Shown here one piece after another: positions 36,951 to 46,093 of a stretch of 64,000 nucleotides of DNA (positions within the stretch are counted from its first letter, which is position 1; each line of letters starts with the position of its first letter). Under the pieces are notes generated by a model, which did not search any database, had not been told where the DNA came from, and saw only the letters and a program-made list of their open reading frames with translations. Location of the stretch: assembly GCF_040359615.1 (NCBI RefSeq), contig NZ_CP132942.1:5208001-5272000 (forward strand), in the 5' to 3' direction. Made by a program: the position numbers and the translations under genes. Source of the stretch: Tunturibacter psychrotolerans. Its GTDB lineage: Bacteria; Acidobacteriota; Terriglobia; Terriglobales; Acidobacteriaceae.

Positions 36951-38617
36951 CGTCGGCTAAGACTCAGATTCGTTGTGCAATCTACACTCGAAAGTCTTCC
37001 GAAGAGGGACTAGAACAGTCTTTTAACTCCCTCCATGCCCAGCGAGAGGCCTGCGAAGCTTACATCCTAAGCCAGCGTCATGAGGGGTGGCAGCTTCTAG
37101 CAAATCAATACGACGACGGCGGGTTCTCTGGCGGGAACATGGAGCGGCCAGGGCTCAAGAAATTGATAACAGATATAGCTTCCGGCAAGATCGATACCGT
37201 CGTTGTCTATAAAGTGGATCGATTGACTCGCGCACTATCCGACTTCGCCAAGATAGTGGATGCCTTCGATAAGCAGGGTGTGAGCTTCGTCTCTGTTACC
37301 CAACAATTCAATACAACAACCTCCATGGGTCGCCTGACGCTCAACGTGCTGCTCTCATTCGCACAGTTCGAACGTGAGGTCACCGGAGAAAGAATCAGGG
37401 ACAAGGTTGCCGCCTCGAAGAAGAAGGGCATGTGGATGGGAGGTCATGTGCCCAAAGGATACGACAGGGTGGAGGGAAAACTCATCGTCAACGCCAAGGA
37501 AGCAGTGGCTGTCCGTAATATCTTCCTCACCTATCTCGAGTGTGGATGTGTACGGAAATTAGCTGAACGTTTGAAACACTCTGGCATTCGCAGCAAGAGA
37601 TGGACCAGTTCCACTGGACGTCAACGAGGAGGTGTGATCCTCTCGCGAGGTTCCCTCTATCACACGCTCAACAACCCGATCTACATCGGAAAGATTGCTC
37701 ACCAGGGAAAACTTCACGACGGGCAACATGAGCCGATCTTAGATTTGCAGATATGGAATAAAGCCGCAGCATTGTTGAAGGACAACCGCGTTGCTCGGCG
37801 AACCCAGGGCAATATCCCGTCAGGCCGGCTATTGCATGGGAAGTTAGTGACGTCAGATGGCCAAAGCTATACGCCGACCCATGCAGCGAAGAAGGGGAGG
37901 CGCTACTTTTACTACATTCTCACCGGCTCCGGGCGCGGTTCATCGGTGAACATCATCAAGCGCCTGCCGGCGGACGAATTGGAGAGACGTGTCCTCTCCT
38001 CAATTGGTTCTTTTCTTGAAGACTCCCCGCGGTTAGCAGGGCATTTCACGACGCTAGACGTTCGGGAGCTGCGCTTGTTGACGTCAGCCGCGAAGCATCG
38101 TTCTGCTCAACTCTCAGAGATTGCGCACGCAAACACACGAGACTTGATCTCCCGGATCGTTAAGAGAATAGTCGTTGACAATAATGAGTTGTGCATCTTC
38201 TTGAGCCACGCCGAACTCTGCAAAGATTTGCTCGGCGAGGTGCTTTCAGCCGATCCCTCAACCGAGATCCAGCTGCATGAACCGATATCGGTCGCACGAC
38301 GCGGTAGCGCCGTCAAATTGATCCTATCGAACGGAGAGCGCGAAAGCGACGCCCCAATCGCTTCTCTGGTGCGTGCTGTCGTCCAAGCGAGAACATGGTC
38401 AGAATGGATAGTCGCCGGGAAGGTAAGGAACTTGGAAGAGCTTGCCGCAAAAGCGAGCCTCAACAAACGCTACGCGTCGCGAATTCTTCGATTGGCGGCA
38501 CTGTCTCCAACCCTCTACGAAGCCATCCTTGTTGGAAACCACTCACCCTTGCTCACCGTCTCTGGTCTTACGAAGGATCTCTCTCTAGGATGGGACCAGC
38601 AACGTTTGGCGCAATAA
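36947..38617 (+). CDS. Large serine recombinase
   Basis: The start is GTG at 36947, in a GTGA overlap with DUF2924; a frame start at 36902 would duplicate part of that gene. The 556-residue protein has the resolvase domain (YTRKSSEEG with catalytic Ser17, VYKVDRLTRALSDFAKI, FAQFEREVTGERIRDKV), then the recombinase domain (ERLKHSGIRSKRWT, LNNPIYIGKI) and a segment corresponding to the zinc ribbon in which the usual cysteines are absent (SDGQSYTPTHAAKKGRRYF). The C-terminal part has a helix-turn-helix-like stretch (EELAAKASLNKRYASRILRL). It should catalyse integration or excision of the module. Its attachment sites could not be located. Confidence 0.94.
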   Translation: MTSAKTQIRCAIYTRKSSEEGLEQSFNSLHAQREACEAYILSQRHEGWQLLANQYDDGGFSGGNMERPGLKKLITDIASGKIDTVVVYKVDRLTRALSDFAKIVDAFDKQGVSFVSVTQQFNTTTSMGRLTLNVLLSFAQFEREVTGERIRDKVAASKKKGMWMGGHVPKGYDRVEGKLIVNAKEAVAVRNIFLTYLECGCVRKLAERLKHSGIRSKRWTSSTGRQRGGVILSRGSLYHTLNNPIYIGKIAHQGKLHDGQHEPILDLQIWNKAAALLKDNRVARRTQGNIPSGRLLHGKLVTSDGQSYTPTHAAKKGRRYFYYILTGSGRGSSVNIIKRLPADELERRVLSSIGSFLEDSPRLAGHFTTLDVRELRLLTSAAKHRSAQLSEIAHANTRDLISRIVKRIVVDNNELCIFLSHAELCKDLLGEVLSADPSTEIQLHEPISVARRGSAVKLILSNGERESDAPIASLVRAVVQARTWSEWIVAGKVRNLEELAAKASLNKRYASRILRLAALSPTLYEAILVGNHSPLLTVSGLTKDLSLGWDQQRLAQ

Positions 38618-38766
38618 CACTGATTTGGCTGACGTTGAGCAAATCAAGCCAACACAATGTCCAGAAAGGGTCCTATTTCTATTGGAAAGCGGCTAATAAC
38701 CAATTTGATGCTCTATTTCTCGGATACTTCATGGGGGTAGGGACAGCCGCGTGAAAGGTCGGAAAC

Positions 38767-41700
38767 CTAATGGAAGTCATGCGAGTTTAAATTAACGGCC
38801 GTGTGCGGGAGTACATGAACGGCTGACGCTCTCACGTTAATAACGCCGTCCTGATTTTGAAGCGTGCCTTCTATACGAAGGAATTTTCCTCGTGTCACCG
38901 TGACGCGATTCCGTTCATAGAGATGCGGATTGATGATCGCGTTAGAGATGCCTGTCTCATCTTCTAGGCTGAGGAAGATGAATCCTTCGGCCGTTCCGGG
39001 ACGCTGTCGAGCAATCACCGCCCCAGCGATGCGCGTGTGCATTCCATCCGGCATACCTCTCAAACTTGCGGCTGAGAGAACACCAGCGGCGTTGAGCTCT
39101 GCCCGGTGATACGCCATCGGGTGCAGGCCAAGCGTTACTCCGGTGCTTTCAAAATCAGCTACCAACCGCTCGTCGGTTGTCATGAGGCGCAGCGGAGCCG
39201 TAGCTTGTTGCTCGTATTCATCTGGAATGTTTTCGAAGAGCGGCCCCGCGCTCTGTCCAGCACGTTCGGCATTCCAGAGGGCCGTGCGTCTGTGGTGTTT
39301 CTCTCCGGTCCAGTTGAAAGCTCCTGCTTTCGCCAGCAGAGCCAGCTCTGGCTTTTTGATTGACGGTATGCGCCGACGCAAATCGTACTCAGAGATGAAT
39401 GGACCGTCCAAAATACGGGTTTCGGTGATGGCGTCCCCGACCTTCTGTCGCAATCCCTTCACATACTTCAGCCCCATGCGAACAGCGAAAGGTCCGGCAT
39501 ACCTGGCGAGGTCACCCTCGTTTAGCTCTTCGAGCGTGCAGAACCAGCCTGAACGCTGTACGTCGATAGGGACGATTTTGACGCCGTGTCGTTTTGCATC
39601 GTTCGCTATCGTGGCTGGTGAATAAAAACCCATCGGCTGATTGTTGAAAAGGGCACAGGTATACGCGGCGGTGTAGTGATAACGAGTGTAGGCGCTCGAA
39701 TACGCGATAGAGGCAAAGCTGTGGGCGTGCGATTCGGGAAACATGAACTCTTTAACGGTCGATAGCACCCGCATCACTTCTTCTTGTGTTGCCGCGTTAA
39801 ATCCGTTCGCGGTCATCCCCGCATGTAGGCGGGTTTTCAGTCCTGCGATGATCGATTCGGACCGTTTACCGCCCATTGCCTTGCGCAGTTCCTCGGCTTC
39901 TCCACCTGAGAGATTTGCTGCGACCATGCCAATCTTCATTACCTGTTCCTGAAACAACGGCACACCAAGTGTGCGTTCCAGAAATGGCTTGAATGACGAA
40001 TGGAGATAGACGATGGGCTCTCGTCCAAGTCTCCGTGCGATATAGGGATTAACGAACTTTCCTGTCACGGGCCCAGGGCGGATGATGGCAACTTGCATCG
40101 ACAAATCCGCGAAGCACTTCGGCTTCGTACGCGGCAGAGCAGACATTTGGGCGCGGCTTTCTATCTGAAACAGCCCTACCGTATCGGCCTGCTCGATGGT
40201 CGCGTATACGGCGTCGTCCTGTGGTAGCTGTGCGTAGTCGAGTTGTTTGCCGTAATACTGTGGAACGAGATAGGCAGCATCCTTGAGCACCGCGAGCATC
40301 CCGAGACCCAGGAGATCCACCTTAATGATGCCCATATCGGAGCAGTCGTCTTTATCCCACTGCACAACTGTCCGGCCCGGCATTGAAGCCCGTTCGATGG
40401 GAACTACCGAATCTAGATGTCCTTGGCAGATGACCATCCCCCCAGAGTGCTGGCCGAGATTGCGAGGCAAATTCAGCACTTCGCCCGACTTTCGAAGAAA
40501 GTGCGCGATGCGTTGATGTTTCATATCGAGTCCCGCTGCCTTAAAACTGTTCTCCAGCGTATCGCTTGGGGCCTTCCACTCCCACGCACTCATCAACCCG
40601 GCGAGTTCAGACACCGTTCTTTGATCGAAGCCGAAAACTTTACCAACTTCTCGCGAAGAAGATCGGTTTCGGAAGGTGATGACATTCGCCGTCATTGCGG
40701 CACCTAGCTCACCGTAACGCTGGTACACATATTGAATAGCGCGCTCACGATCTGTCTTGCTGGGTAGATCAAGATCAATATCAGGCCACTCACCACGTTC
40801 TTCCGAAAGGAATCGCTCAAAGAGCAGGTCGAGGCCAACTGAATCAACAATGGTAATGCCGAGCGCGTAGCAGATCACACTATTCGCGGCAGAGCCGCGT
40901 CCCTGAATGAGAATGCCATTGTCCTTGCAAAAGCAAACGATGTCCCACACGATCAGGAAGTAGCCTGCCAGCCCCAACTTTTCAACCAATCGCAGCTCTT
41001 TCTCCGCTTGCTGGTTTGCCTTCTCATAGAGAGCTGCATCATTTTTGGGGAGATAGCGTCGGCGTATACCCTCATTCACGCGCTTACGAAGAAACGAATC
41101 CATCGTATCGCTATCCGGCACTGGATATGCCGGAAACTGGTATCTAAGCCCGGCCAACTGAAATTGCAGGCGGCTCGACAGTTCACAGGTATTGGCGATG
41201 GCCTCTGGATAGTCATAGAAGAGTTTGTGCACCTCGGTCGCCGTGTGCAGATGACGTTCTGCGTTGCGGCTCAGGAGGCGACCCACCGTATCGAGCGTCT
41301 TGCGATGGCGAATGCAAGTAAAGATATCGAGCATTTCGCGCTCATACGGAGTAGCGTAGCTCACACCTCCCGTCGCCAGCAGGGGCAGGTTCAGCGAACG
41401 TGCAATACGAATTGCCGCACGGTTGCGATGTTCTTCCTCACGGTCAAAGTGTCGTTGCAATTCGACATAGACATTTCGGATACCAAAAAGCCGTATCAAC
41501 TTCTCCACTGTCTTGTGTGCGACGTCGTAGCCGCCCTGTGCCAGTGCTGCCGCCAGTGGGCCTTCATTGCCACCCGTTAAACAAACCAGGCCATTGCTGC
41601 ACTCTTCCAGGTCAGCGATGACCGCAGCACCTTCGGCCTTTGTCTTCTCCCTAAGTTTGAACTGCGTAATTAGTCGGGAGAGATTCTGGTATCCGATGCG

Positions 41701-42000
41701 TGACTCGACCAGGAGCGGCAAGCGCACGGGCTCGGGTGGATGCTGGTGCGGCAGATAGGGTGGGGGCTGGAGACTTTGGCCCAGGTCGCTTATTGCGATC
41801 TCCGCACCGATGTGCGCCTGTACGCCGCATCGTTGTCCCTCCATGTGAAACCGCGCAGAGCCATACAATCCATTGCGATCGAGCAAGGCCATTGCTGGCA
41901 TCTCCAAACGTGCCGCTTGCTGGATCAAGGACTCCGGCATCGATGAGCCTTCAAGGAAGCTAAATGCGGACCTGGCATGCAACTCCACATAGTCAGTCAT
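38767..42000 (-). CDS. dnaE2: Error-prone DNA polymerase DnaE2
   Basis: The 1077-residue product is a C-family polymerase: an N-terminal PHP domain (YVELHARSAFSFLEGSS), GRGSAANSVICYALG, then the catalytic acidic motif PDIDLDLPS and a C-terminal OB fold (VLSAASLRGMPDGMHTRIAGAVIARQRPGTAEGFIFLSLEDETG). It is the polymerase of the ImuA-ImuB-DnaE2 mutasome, which performs translesion synthesis under DNA damage. The start at 42000 is chosen because its ATG overlaps the imuB stop by 8 bp; a longer form reaching 42099 would have an unsupported N-terminal extension inside imuB. It is the last gene of a three-gene operon. Confidence 0.94.
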   Translation of the reverse strand: MTDYVELHARSAFSFLEGSSMPESLIQQAARLEMPAMALLDRNGLYGSARFHMEGQRCGVQAHIGAEIAISDLGQSLQPPPYLPHQHPPEPVRLPLLVESRIGYQNLSRLITQFKLREKTKAEGAAVIADLEECSNGLVCLTGGNEGPLAAALAQGGYDVAHKTVEKLIRLFGIRNVYVELQRHFDREEEHRNRAAIRIARSLNLPLLATGGVSYATPYEREMLDIFTCIRHRKTLDTVGRLLSRNAERHLHTATEVHKLFYDYPEAIANTCELSSRLQFQLAGLRYQFPAYPVPDSDTMDSFLRKRVNEGIRRRYLPKNDAALYEKANQQAEKELRLVEKLGLAGYFLIVWDIVCFCKDNGILIQGRGSAANSVICYALGITIVDSVGLDLLFERFLSEERGEWPDIDLDLPSKTDRERAIQYVYQRYGELGAAMTANVITFRNRSSSREVGKVFGFDQRTVSELAGLMSAWEWKAPSDTLENSFKAAGLDMKHQRIAHFLRKSGEVLNLPRNLGQHSGGMVICQGHLDSVVPIERASMPGRTVVQWDKDDCSDMGIIKVDLLGLGMLAVLKDAAYLVPQYYGKQLDYAQLPQDDAVYATIEQADTVGLFQIESRAQMSALPRTKPKCFADLSMQVAIIRPGPVTGKFVNPYIARRLGREPIVYLHSSFKPFLERTLGVPLFQEQVMKIGMVAANLSGGEAEELRKAMGGKRSESIIAGLKTRLHAGMTANGFNAATQEEVMRVLSTVKEFMFPESHAHSFASIAYSSAYTRYHYTAAYTCALFNNQPMGFYSPATIANDAKRHGVKIVPIDVQRSGWFCTLEELNEGDLARYAGPFAVRMGLKYVKGLRQKVGDAITETRILDGPFISEYDLRRRIPSIKKPELALLAKAGAFNWTGEKHHRRTALWNAERAGQSAGPLFENIPDEYEQQATAPLRLMTTDERLVADFESTGVTLGLHPMAYHRAELNAAGVLSAASLRGMPDGMHTRIAGAVIARQRPGTAEGFIFLSLEDETGISNAIINPHLYERNRVTVTRGKFLRIEGTLQNQDGVINVRASAVHVLPHTAVNLNSHDFH

Positions 42001-43483
42001 ACGTCCCCTGTACATACCAGCAGCGAGAACGCGGATCGAAGGCGATGCGGCAAAGCCGTTCGGCACCACCGTTCTCCAGTCGGACATCCCACTCTTCACG
42101 GCACCAGTGGGCCTCGGACCACCACTGTCCGCTTACCCGGACGGGACCGGCCGCCTGCCGGACAACATATCCCTCTCCTCCCCAGAAGACCCGCACTGGG
42201 GCATGGTTCGCGAGCGTAACGCCGACCATTTGCGGTGGACGGAAGACGCGCAGAGCGATAGCCGTTGAGGATGATGTTCTTTCACTCTGATGTGATGGCG
42301 GCGGCTCAAAAGGCACCATACGAAAAGCGTTTGGTCGATGATCGTCAGTCAACTCAGGCGAACCGACACGTCCGTCGCCCAGCAGCTTCCGCAGTCGAGC
42401 GAGCATCACTTCGAGCCGCCCTGGCTCTGGCGCTTGTGGGAGAAAGAGTCCATGCTGCGCTCGATACGGCGTGGCAGACTGCGCGTGCAACTCCAAACCC
42501 ACAATCGCCGCGCTGGGAGGATGCGTCTCCAGATCGATTTGAATGAGCTTCAGCAATGTTAACGTATCCTGCAACGGCAACGCGGGACGAACAGTGCGCT
42601 CATGCTGTGCCTTGGTATCTAGATGAAGTACGACGCGGAGTGCTGCAATAGCCCGCGCTTTACTACGAACCCGCTCCAATAGTGTCGTCGTCATGCAGGA
42701 GAGCAGGAAAAGCAGACGTTCCAATTCCTCTACCGGAAAGTCCAATTCCATGCGTTCCACCAGACTGACCTCGAAGCTCGGTTCCATCGGGAACATCAGG
42801 TGGGGCCATGTGCCACACGCAAGAGAATGGAGCTTCTTTCCAGCTTGTCCGAAACGCGCAATCAGGTCTGTCTCAGACAGCGCCGCAAGTTCCGCACAGG
42901 TGCGAATACCCCAGACAGCAAAGGTCGCTTCATCCTCCGGTGTAAGGCGGAGCGCCGCGAGCGGGAGTTGCCCGATGGCATGCGCCTCACAACCGGGCAG
43001 CACAACTGAAACTCCGGCCCTGCTACATGCAAGAGACACTGCCGCGTGGAAATTTTCAGCAACGGCGATATTGACAAGAAATCCTGCCGCCATGACGCTC
43101 CGTCGCAATTTGTTTGCGAGTTGTTCGGCATCGCCGTACAGGCGATCCATCCCACGAATGTCCAATGCATATGTACCGGGCCTCTCTTCCACCGACTCGA
43201 TGCGAGGTGAGAACATGCATGCGACGTGGTGAAGAGACGTATAGGCCATATGCTCATGCTCAATGACACGATGGAGCGCGACGACTTCGGGGAATACTTC
43301 GACCTGCAGCCGAGTCATGCCGATCTCGACGCCTAACGAGCGTGCCGTCTTGCTTGCTGCCAAGACCATCTCCGCCGGTGGCTCTCCATCGAGCACCACG
43401 AACGGTCTCTTACGCAGCTCCGGGCGCTGATGCGCTGCGGTCTGTGCGAAGAAGTTTGGTGGATGGAGAACGGCATACATCAT
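41993..43483 (-). CDS. imuB: ImuB, Y-family-like mutasome protein
   Basis: About 496 residues. The N-terminal segment MYAVLHPPNFFAQTA has a histidine and prolines where catalytic Y-family polymerases have their first aspartate, and the second acidic pair is replaced (the site is IESVEERPGTYALDIRG), consistent with the known absence of polymerase activity in ImuB. Other Y-family features are preserved, such as RLYGDAEQLANKLRR. It should act as a hub linking DnaE2 and the sliding clamp. A beta-clamp motif was not located with certainty. Start: ATG 43483, overlapping the imuA stop (ATGA); ATG 43480 is an alternative. Confidence 0.93.
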   Translation of the reverse strand: MMYAVLHPPNFFAQTAAHQRPELRKRPFVVLDGEPPAEMVLAASKTARSLGVEIGMTRLQVEVFPEVVALHRVIEHEHMAYTSLHHVACMFSPRIESVEERPGTYALDIRGMDRLYGDAEQLANKLRRSVMAAGFLVNIAVAENFHAAVSLACSRAGVSVVLPGCEAHAIGQLPLAALRLTPEDEATFAVWGIRTCAELAALSETDLIARFGQAGKKLHSLACGTWPHLMFPMEPSFEVSLVERMELDFPVEELERLLFLLSCMTTTLLERVRSKARAIAALRVVLHLDTKAQHERTVRPALPLQDTLTLLKLIQIDLETHPPSAAIVGLELHAQSATPYRAQHGLFLPQAPEPGRLEVMLARLRKLLGDGRVGSPELTDDHRPNAFRMVPFEPPPSHQSERTSSSTAIALRVFRPPQMVGVTLANHAPVRVFWGGEGYVVRQAAGPVRVSGQWWSEAHWCREEWDVRLENGGAERLCRIAFDPRSRCWYVQGTYD

Positions 43484-44253
43484 CGCACCCTTGACCAAAG
43501 TGTTTCTGCAGGCCAACTCACACGTTGAGCAGGCTTCCTCTGCATGAAAGGAGTGCTTTCATTGCGGTTGCGCTCACGTGCCAGCTGGTACTGTCGTCGC
43601 TCAAACAGCGGCGTTTCGCCATTGCTGCTGAATGGCGTCGTCTCCGCTAGCTCGCAACGGAGCGCCAACGACGCGCAGCTGCTAGTGCAGTGCGACTGCG
43701 TGAGAAAGATCAATGAGGTGCGTGCCTGCTCTGCAGCCAGCCGAAAGCGATACCAGGTCGCTAACGGAATGCGTCTTGCATGTTCAGGCAGCACATCGCT
43801 CATATCCAGGACGATGGCTCCGAAGCCTCCCGTTTGCAGTAATAGATCAGTCGCTTTCAAGGCTTGCTCCAACCGCGACCAGGGCTTGTCTGCTACTTTC
43901 TTTCCACGCTCGGCATACATACGGAGCCAGAGCAAACGCCTCAGCTCCACGCCCGTCGCAGCGGCAGCTTCCGGGGAGAGCGCATCACTCACATCCACCC
44001 ACGCACAGGCGTTGCCGAGTTGCGTGATGGAAGCAATAGTCGACAGAGCAAAGGAAGTCTTCCCGGTCGAGGCTACTCCGCTGACCTCAGTGATGCACCC
44101 ACGCGGAATACCGCCGCCCAGGATCTCGTCTACTGCAGTGATACCGGTGGCGAACACCTCCGGAGCATGTTTGATCTTGAGCGTCAGCGCAGCGGGCACA
44201 CGCTGAGCCAGCTTGGTTTCGATCTGAAAACGGATTGCATGGGCGGCGGCCAT
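43480..44253 (-). CDS. imuA: ImuA, RecA-like mutasome protein
   Basis: The 257-residue protein has a RecA-like ATPase core with a Walker A motif at residues 59-66 (GVASTGKT) and a hydrophobic beta strand ending in acidic residues (AIVLDMSD) as Walker B. It is the first gene of imuA-imuB-dnaE2, with the adjacent starts overlapping. It modulates the ImuB-DnaE2 polymerase complex in DNA-damage-induced mutagenesis. Its promoter should lie upstream of 44253, where a direct repeat of TTGTAAGT is seen. LexA control is expected for this operon in other bacteria but no known LexA box was identified here. Confidence 0.92.
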   Translation of the reverse strand: MAAAHAIRFQIETKLAQRVPAALTLKIKHAPEVFATGITAVDEILGGGIPRGCITEVSGVASTGKTSFALSTIASITQLGNACAWVDVSDALSPEAAAATGVELRRLLWLRMYAERGKKVADKPWSRLEQALKATDLLLQTGGFGAIVLDMSDVLPEHARRIPLATWYRFRLAAEQARTSLIFLTQSHCTSSCASLALRCELAETTPFSSNGETPLFERRQYQLARERNRNESTPFMQRKPAQRVSWPAETLWSRVR

Positions 44254-44309
44254 AGGATGTTCGCCTTATATTCGCCCAACCCGTCTCATCGCGCCAGTCA
44301 GTATTTGCC

Positions 44310-44336
44310 TTGTAAGTTGTGCACTTCGTTGTAAGT
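44310..44336. promoter_or_regulatory. Direct repeat TTGTAAGT upstream of imuA
   Basis: TTGTAAGT occurs at 44310-44317 and again at 44329-44336, 19 bp apart, about 60-80 bp upstream of the imuA start on the other side of the promoter region. It could be a binding site of the SOS repressor or of another regulator. This needs comparison with other Acidobacteria imu promoters. Confidence 0.4.
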
Positions 44337-44366
44337 ATATGGAACATAAGGAGAAAATAAATGTGA

Positions 44367-44729
44367 TTCTTCCCCGCCGGCGAGATGAAGCACGGCCCCA
44401 ACGCCCTCATCGACGAATCCCTCCCAGTAGTCTGCATCGCCACCAAGGACCCCAACGATCCCTCCAGCGTCCTCAAGTACGAAAAAACCCTCAGCGACAT
44501 TCAAGAGGTCACCGCCCGCTCTGGCCGCGTCATCGCCATCGCCATCGAAGGCGACACCGAGATCAGCCAGCTCGTCGAGCAGACCATCTACATCCCCCAG
44601 GCCCCCGAACTACTCCTACCCATCCTAGAAGTAGTCCCCCTCCAACTCCTCGCCTACCACATCGCCGTCCGCCGAGGCTGTGACGTAGACCAACCCAGAA
44701 ACCTGGCGAAATCAGTCACGGTCGAGTAA
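44367..44729 (+). pseudogene. glmS: 3' remnant of glmS (glucosamine-fructose-6-phosphate aminotransferase)
   Basis: The frame after a TGA at 44364 reads [15 protein letters not shown], then [31 protein letters not shown] followed by a stop. This is the conserved C terminus of GlmS (second SIS domain), covering about the last 120 of 610 residues. The rest of the gene, including the glutaminase domain, is absent upstream, where the imuA promoter region lies, so the product cannot be an active enzyme by itself. An ATG at 44385 could give a 114-residue peptide. The codon usage is C-rich, like the HAD gene at 47169 and unlike the AT-rich genes that follow. An intact glmS should exist elsewhere. 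Confidence 0.85.
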
Positions 44730-44740
44730 ATTGATTTGCG

Positions 44741-46087
44741 ATGCCATTAGTCCGAGGAAGGTTCCTTCCTGAACGCGAAAAATCAAGGCTAGTCAAACGA
44801 TCCTTCGACGTGCTCGTTTGGTTAAATCAAATTACGGCTAATGATTTAGCCTTTTTAGATTTATTGGAGCACCTCCGAATTTACCTAACCGTTCGTCACA
44901 GTGGCATATGTGAAGTCCGCCTTTTAGTTCCATCCAACTTCGCGAAAACCCTAGAAATATTATCCAGCGCAAATATATCTTTCACGATAATAGATCCTCT
45001 AACTGCGAATTCCGCCCATCTTGGAGTTCCAAGTATCAATGACCATCACGAAGCCTCAGAGCTAGCGACACTCGCACACGGCAATCGAGTCGACTGCGTC
45101 GTTGTTCCCGCAGAGTCGCCTCTTTTGGCGTTTACCCCCGCCTTTGTAAACGATCTCCAAGTATTAATTAGCGACACTTCATTCTTGCTGCGACTTTCTG
45201 AGTTTTTCGTTAGAGGATTTGACATCCCATGGACATATACCAGGATGATTTGGGACGGCACTTGGAGCACAATGTATCAGCTAGCCGAACCGTCCACATT
45301 CGCAGCACCAATGGCATTTTTGAATCTAATGCGAGCGAAGAAAGTTTCTGTAAATGTAGGAGAAACTGCTAGATCATTCATACACAATCGACTGCCCCAA
45401 CTTTGTTTTGCAAGGGATCGGTTAATTTGGTTAGAAATGCAACGAGCGGCCTCGACTCGCGACGGTTTCAGTAATCAAAAATATGCTTTCGAAATTTCGT
45501 ATCAATTGAACTTCTATTACATCAATCTGTTCGGATCATTTGATCATCTGGCTCTGCTCGTAAATGGAATATTCTCCCTCGGCTTGAAGGAAAAGCAAGT
45601 CGGTGCAACATATGCGGTCTTCCTTGAGAAACTCGCTCAAGTGTCACCGCAAATGAACACTATCTTTACTAAGCCTTCAGCCCTCGATTTGATTACAAGG
45701 CTTGCCCAATTGCGAAATTTATCCGCGCACCGGGGCTCAGTATCTCCTTCTAAAGTAGTTCAAAAATCCGACAGAGAACCTACTCTCGATGAATTGGACG
45801 CTTATATTAGGGATGCCGGACAGGGGTGGATGTTTGAGGAATTGAGGGATCCAGGTATTCAACAATTGATTAGCTTAGCGAGACAGAACGCAAGGATTGC
45901 AATTCTCGAAAGAAATACTTTATTCGACGACGTCGTCATGATTGAAATCAAGGGAAAATCCTTTTGGATAAATCCGATCCTCGACACTTCTTGGAATTTT
46001 CGGCAAGTACTTGACTTTACAACGGACGTGATTAAAGCGTGTTCTCTTTATTTAGAAGCACAGCTTACACACGAAAATGGAGTGTGA
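44741..46087 (+). CDS. Unknown protein with an HEPN-like Rx4H motif (candidate defence effector)
   Basis: This 448-residue protein is AT-rich relative to its neighbours. Its N-terminal half (LLVPSNFAKTLEILSSANISFTIID, ASELATLAHGNRVDCVVVPAE) is alpha/beta in pattern and faintly recalls PIN-like or Rossmann-like folds, but I cannot assign it. The C-terminal half is helical and contains R325-N-L-S-A-H330 (LAQLRNLSAHRG), which matches the R-x4-H signature of HEPN RNases. It begins 12 bp after the glmS remnant and is followed after 6 bp by a membrane-protein gene, forming a two-gene operon. A toxin or abortive-infection effector is a reasonable hypothesis. HEPN membership rests on one short motif and is uncertain. 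Confidence 0.75.
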   Translation: MPLVRGRFLPEREKSRLVKRSFDVLVWLNQITANDLAFLDLLEHLRIYLTVRHSGICEVRLLVPSNFAKTLEILSSANISFTIIDPLTANSAHLGVPSINDHHEASELATLAHGNRVDCVVVPAESPLLAFTPAFVNDLQVLISDTSFLLRLSEFFVRGFDIPWTYTRMIWDGTWSTMYQLAEPSTFAAPMAFLNLMRAKKVSVNVGETARSFIHNRLPQLCFARDRLIWLEMQRAASTRDGFSNQKYAFEISYQLNFYYINLFGSFDHLALLVNGIFSLGLKEKQVGATYAVFLEKLAQVSPQMNTIFTKPSALDLITRLAQLRNLSAHRGSVSPSKVVQKSDREPTLDELDAYIRDAGQGWMFEELRDPGIQQLISLARQNARIAILERNTLFDDVVMIEIKGKSFWINPILDTSWNFRQVLDFTTDVIKACSLYLEAQLTHENGV

Positions 46088-46093
46088 TCATTG

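Noticed and set aside
33421..38766. Complete prophage
   Set aside because: No capsid, tail, terminase or lysis gene is present; only a recombinase, a methyltransferase and small DUF genes.
42693..43232. Plus-strand frame of 179 codons in imuB
   Set aside because: It is antisense to imuB, which has clear family sequence, and shows no motif of its own.
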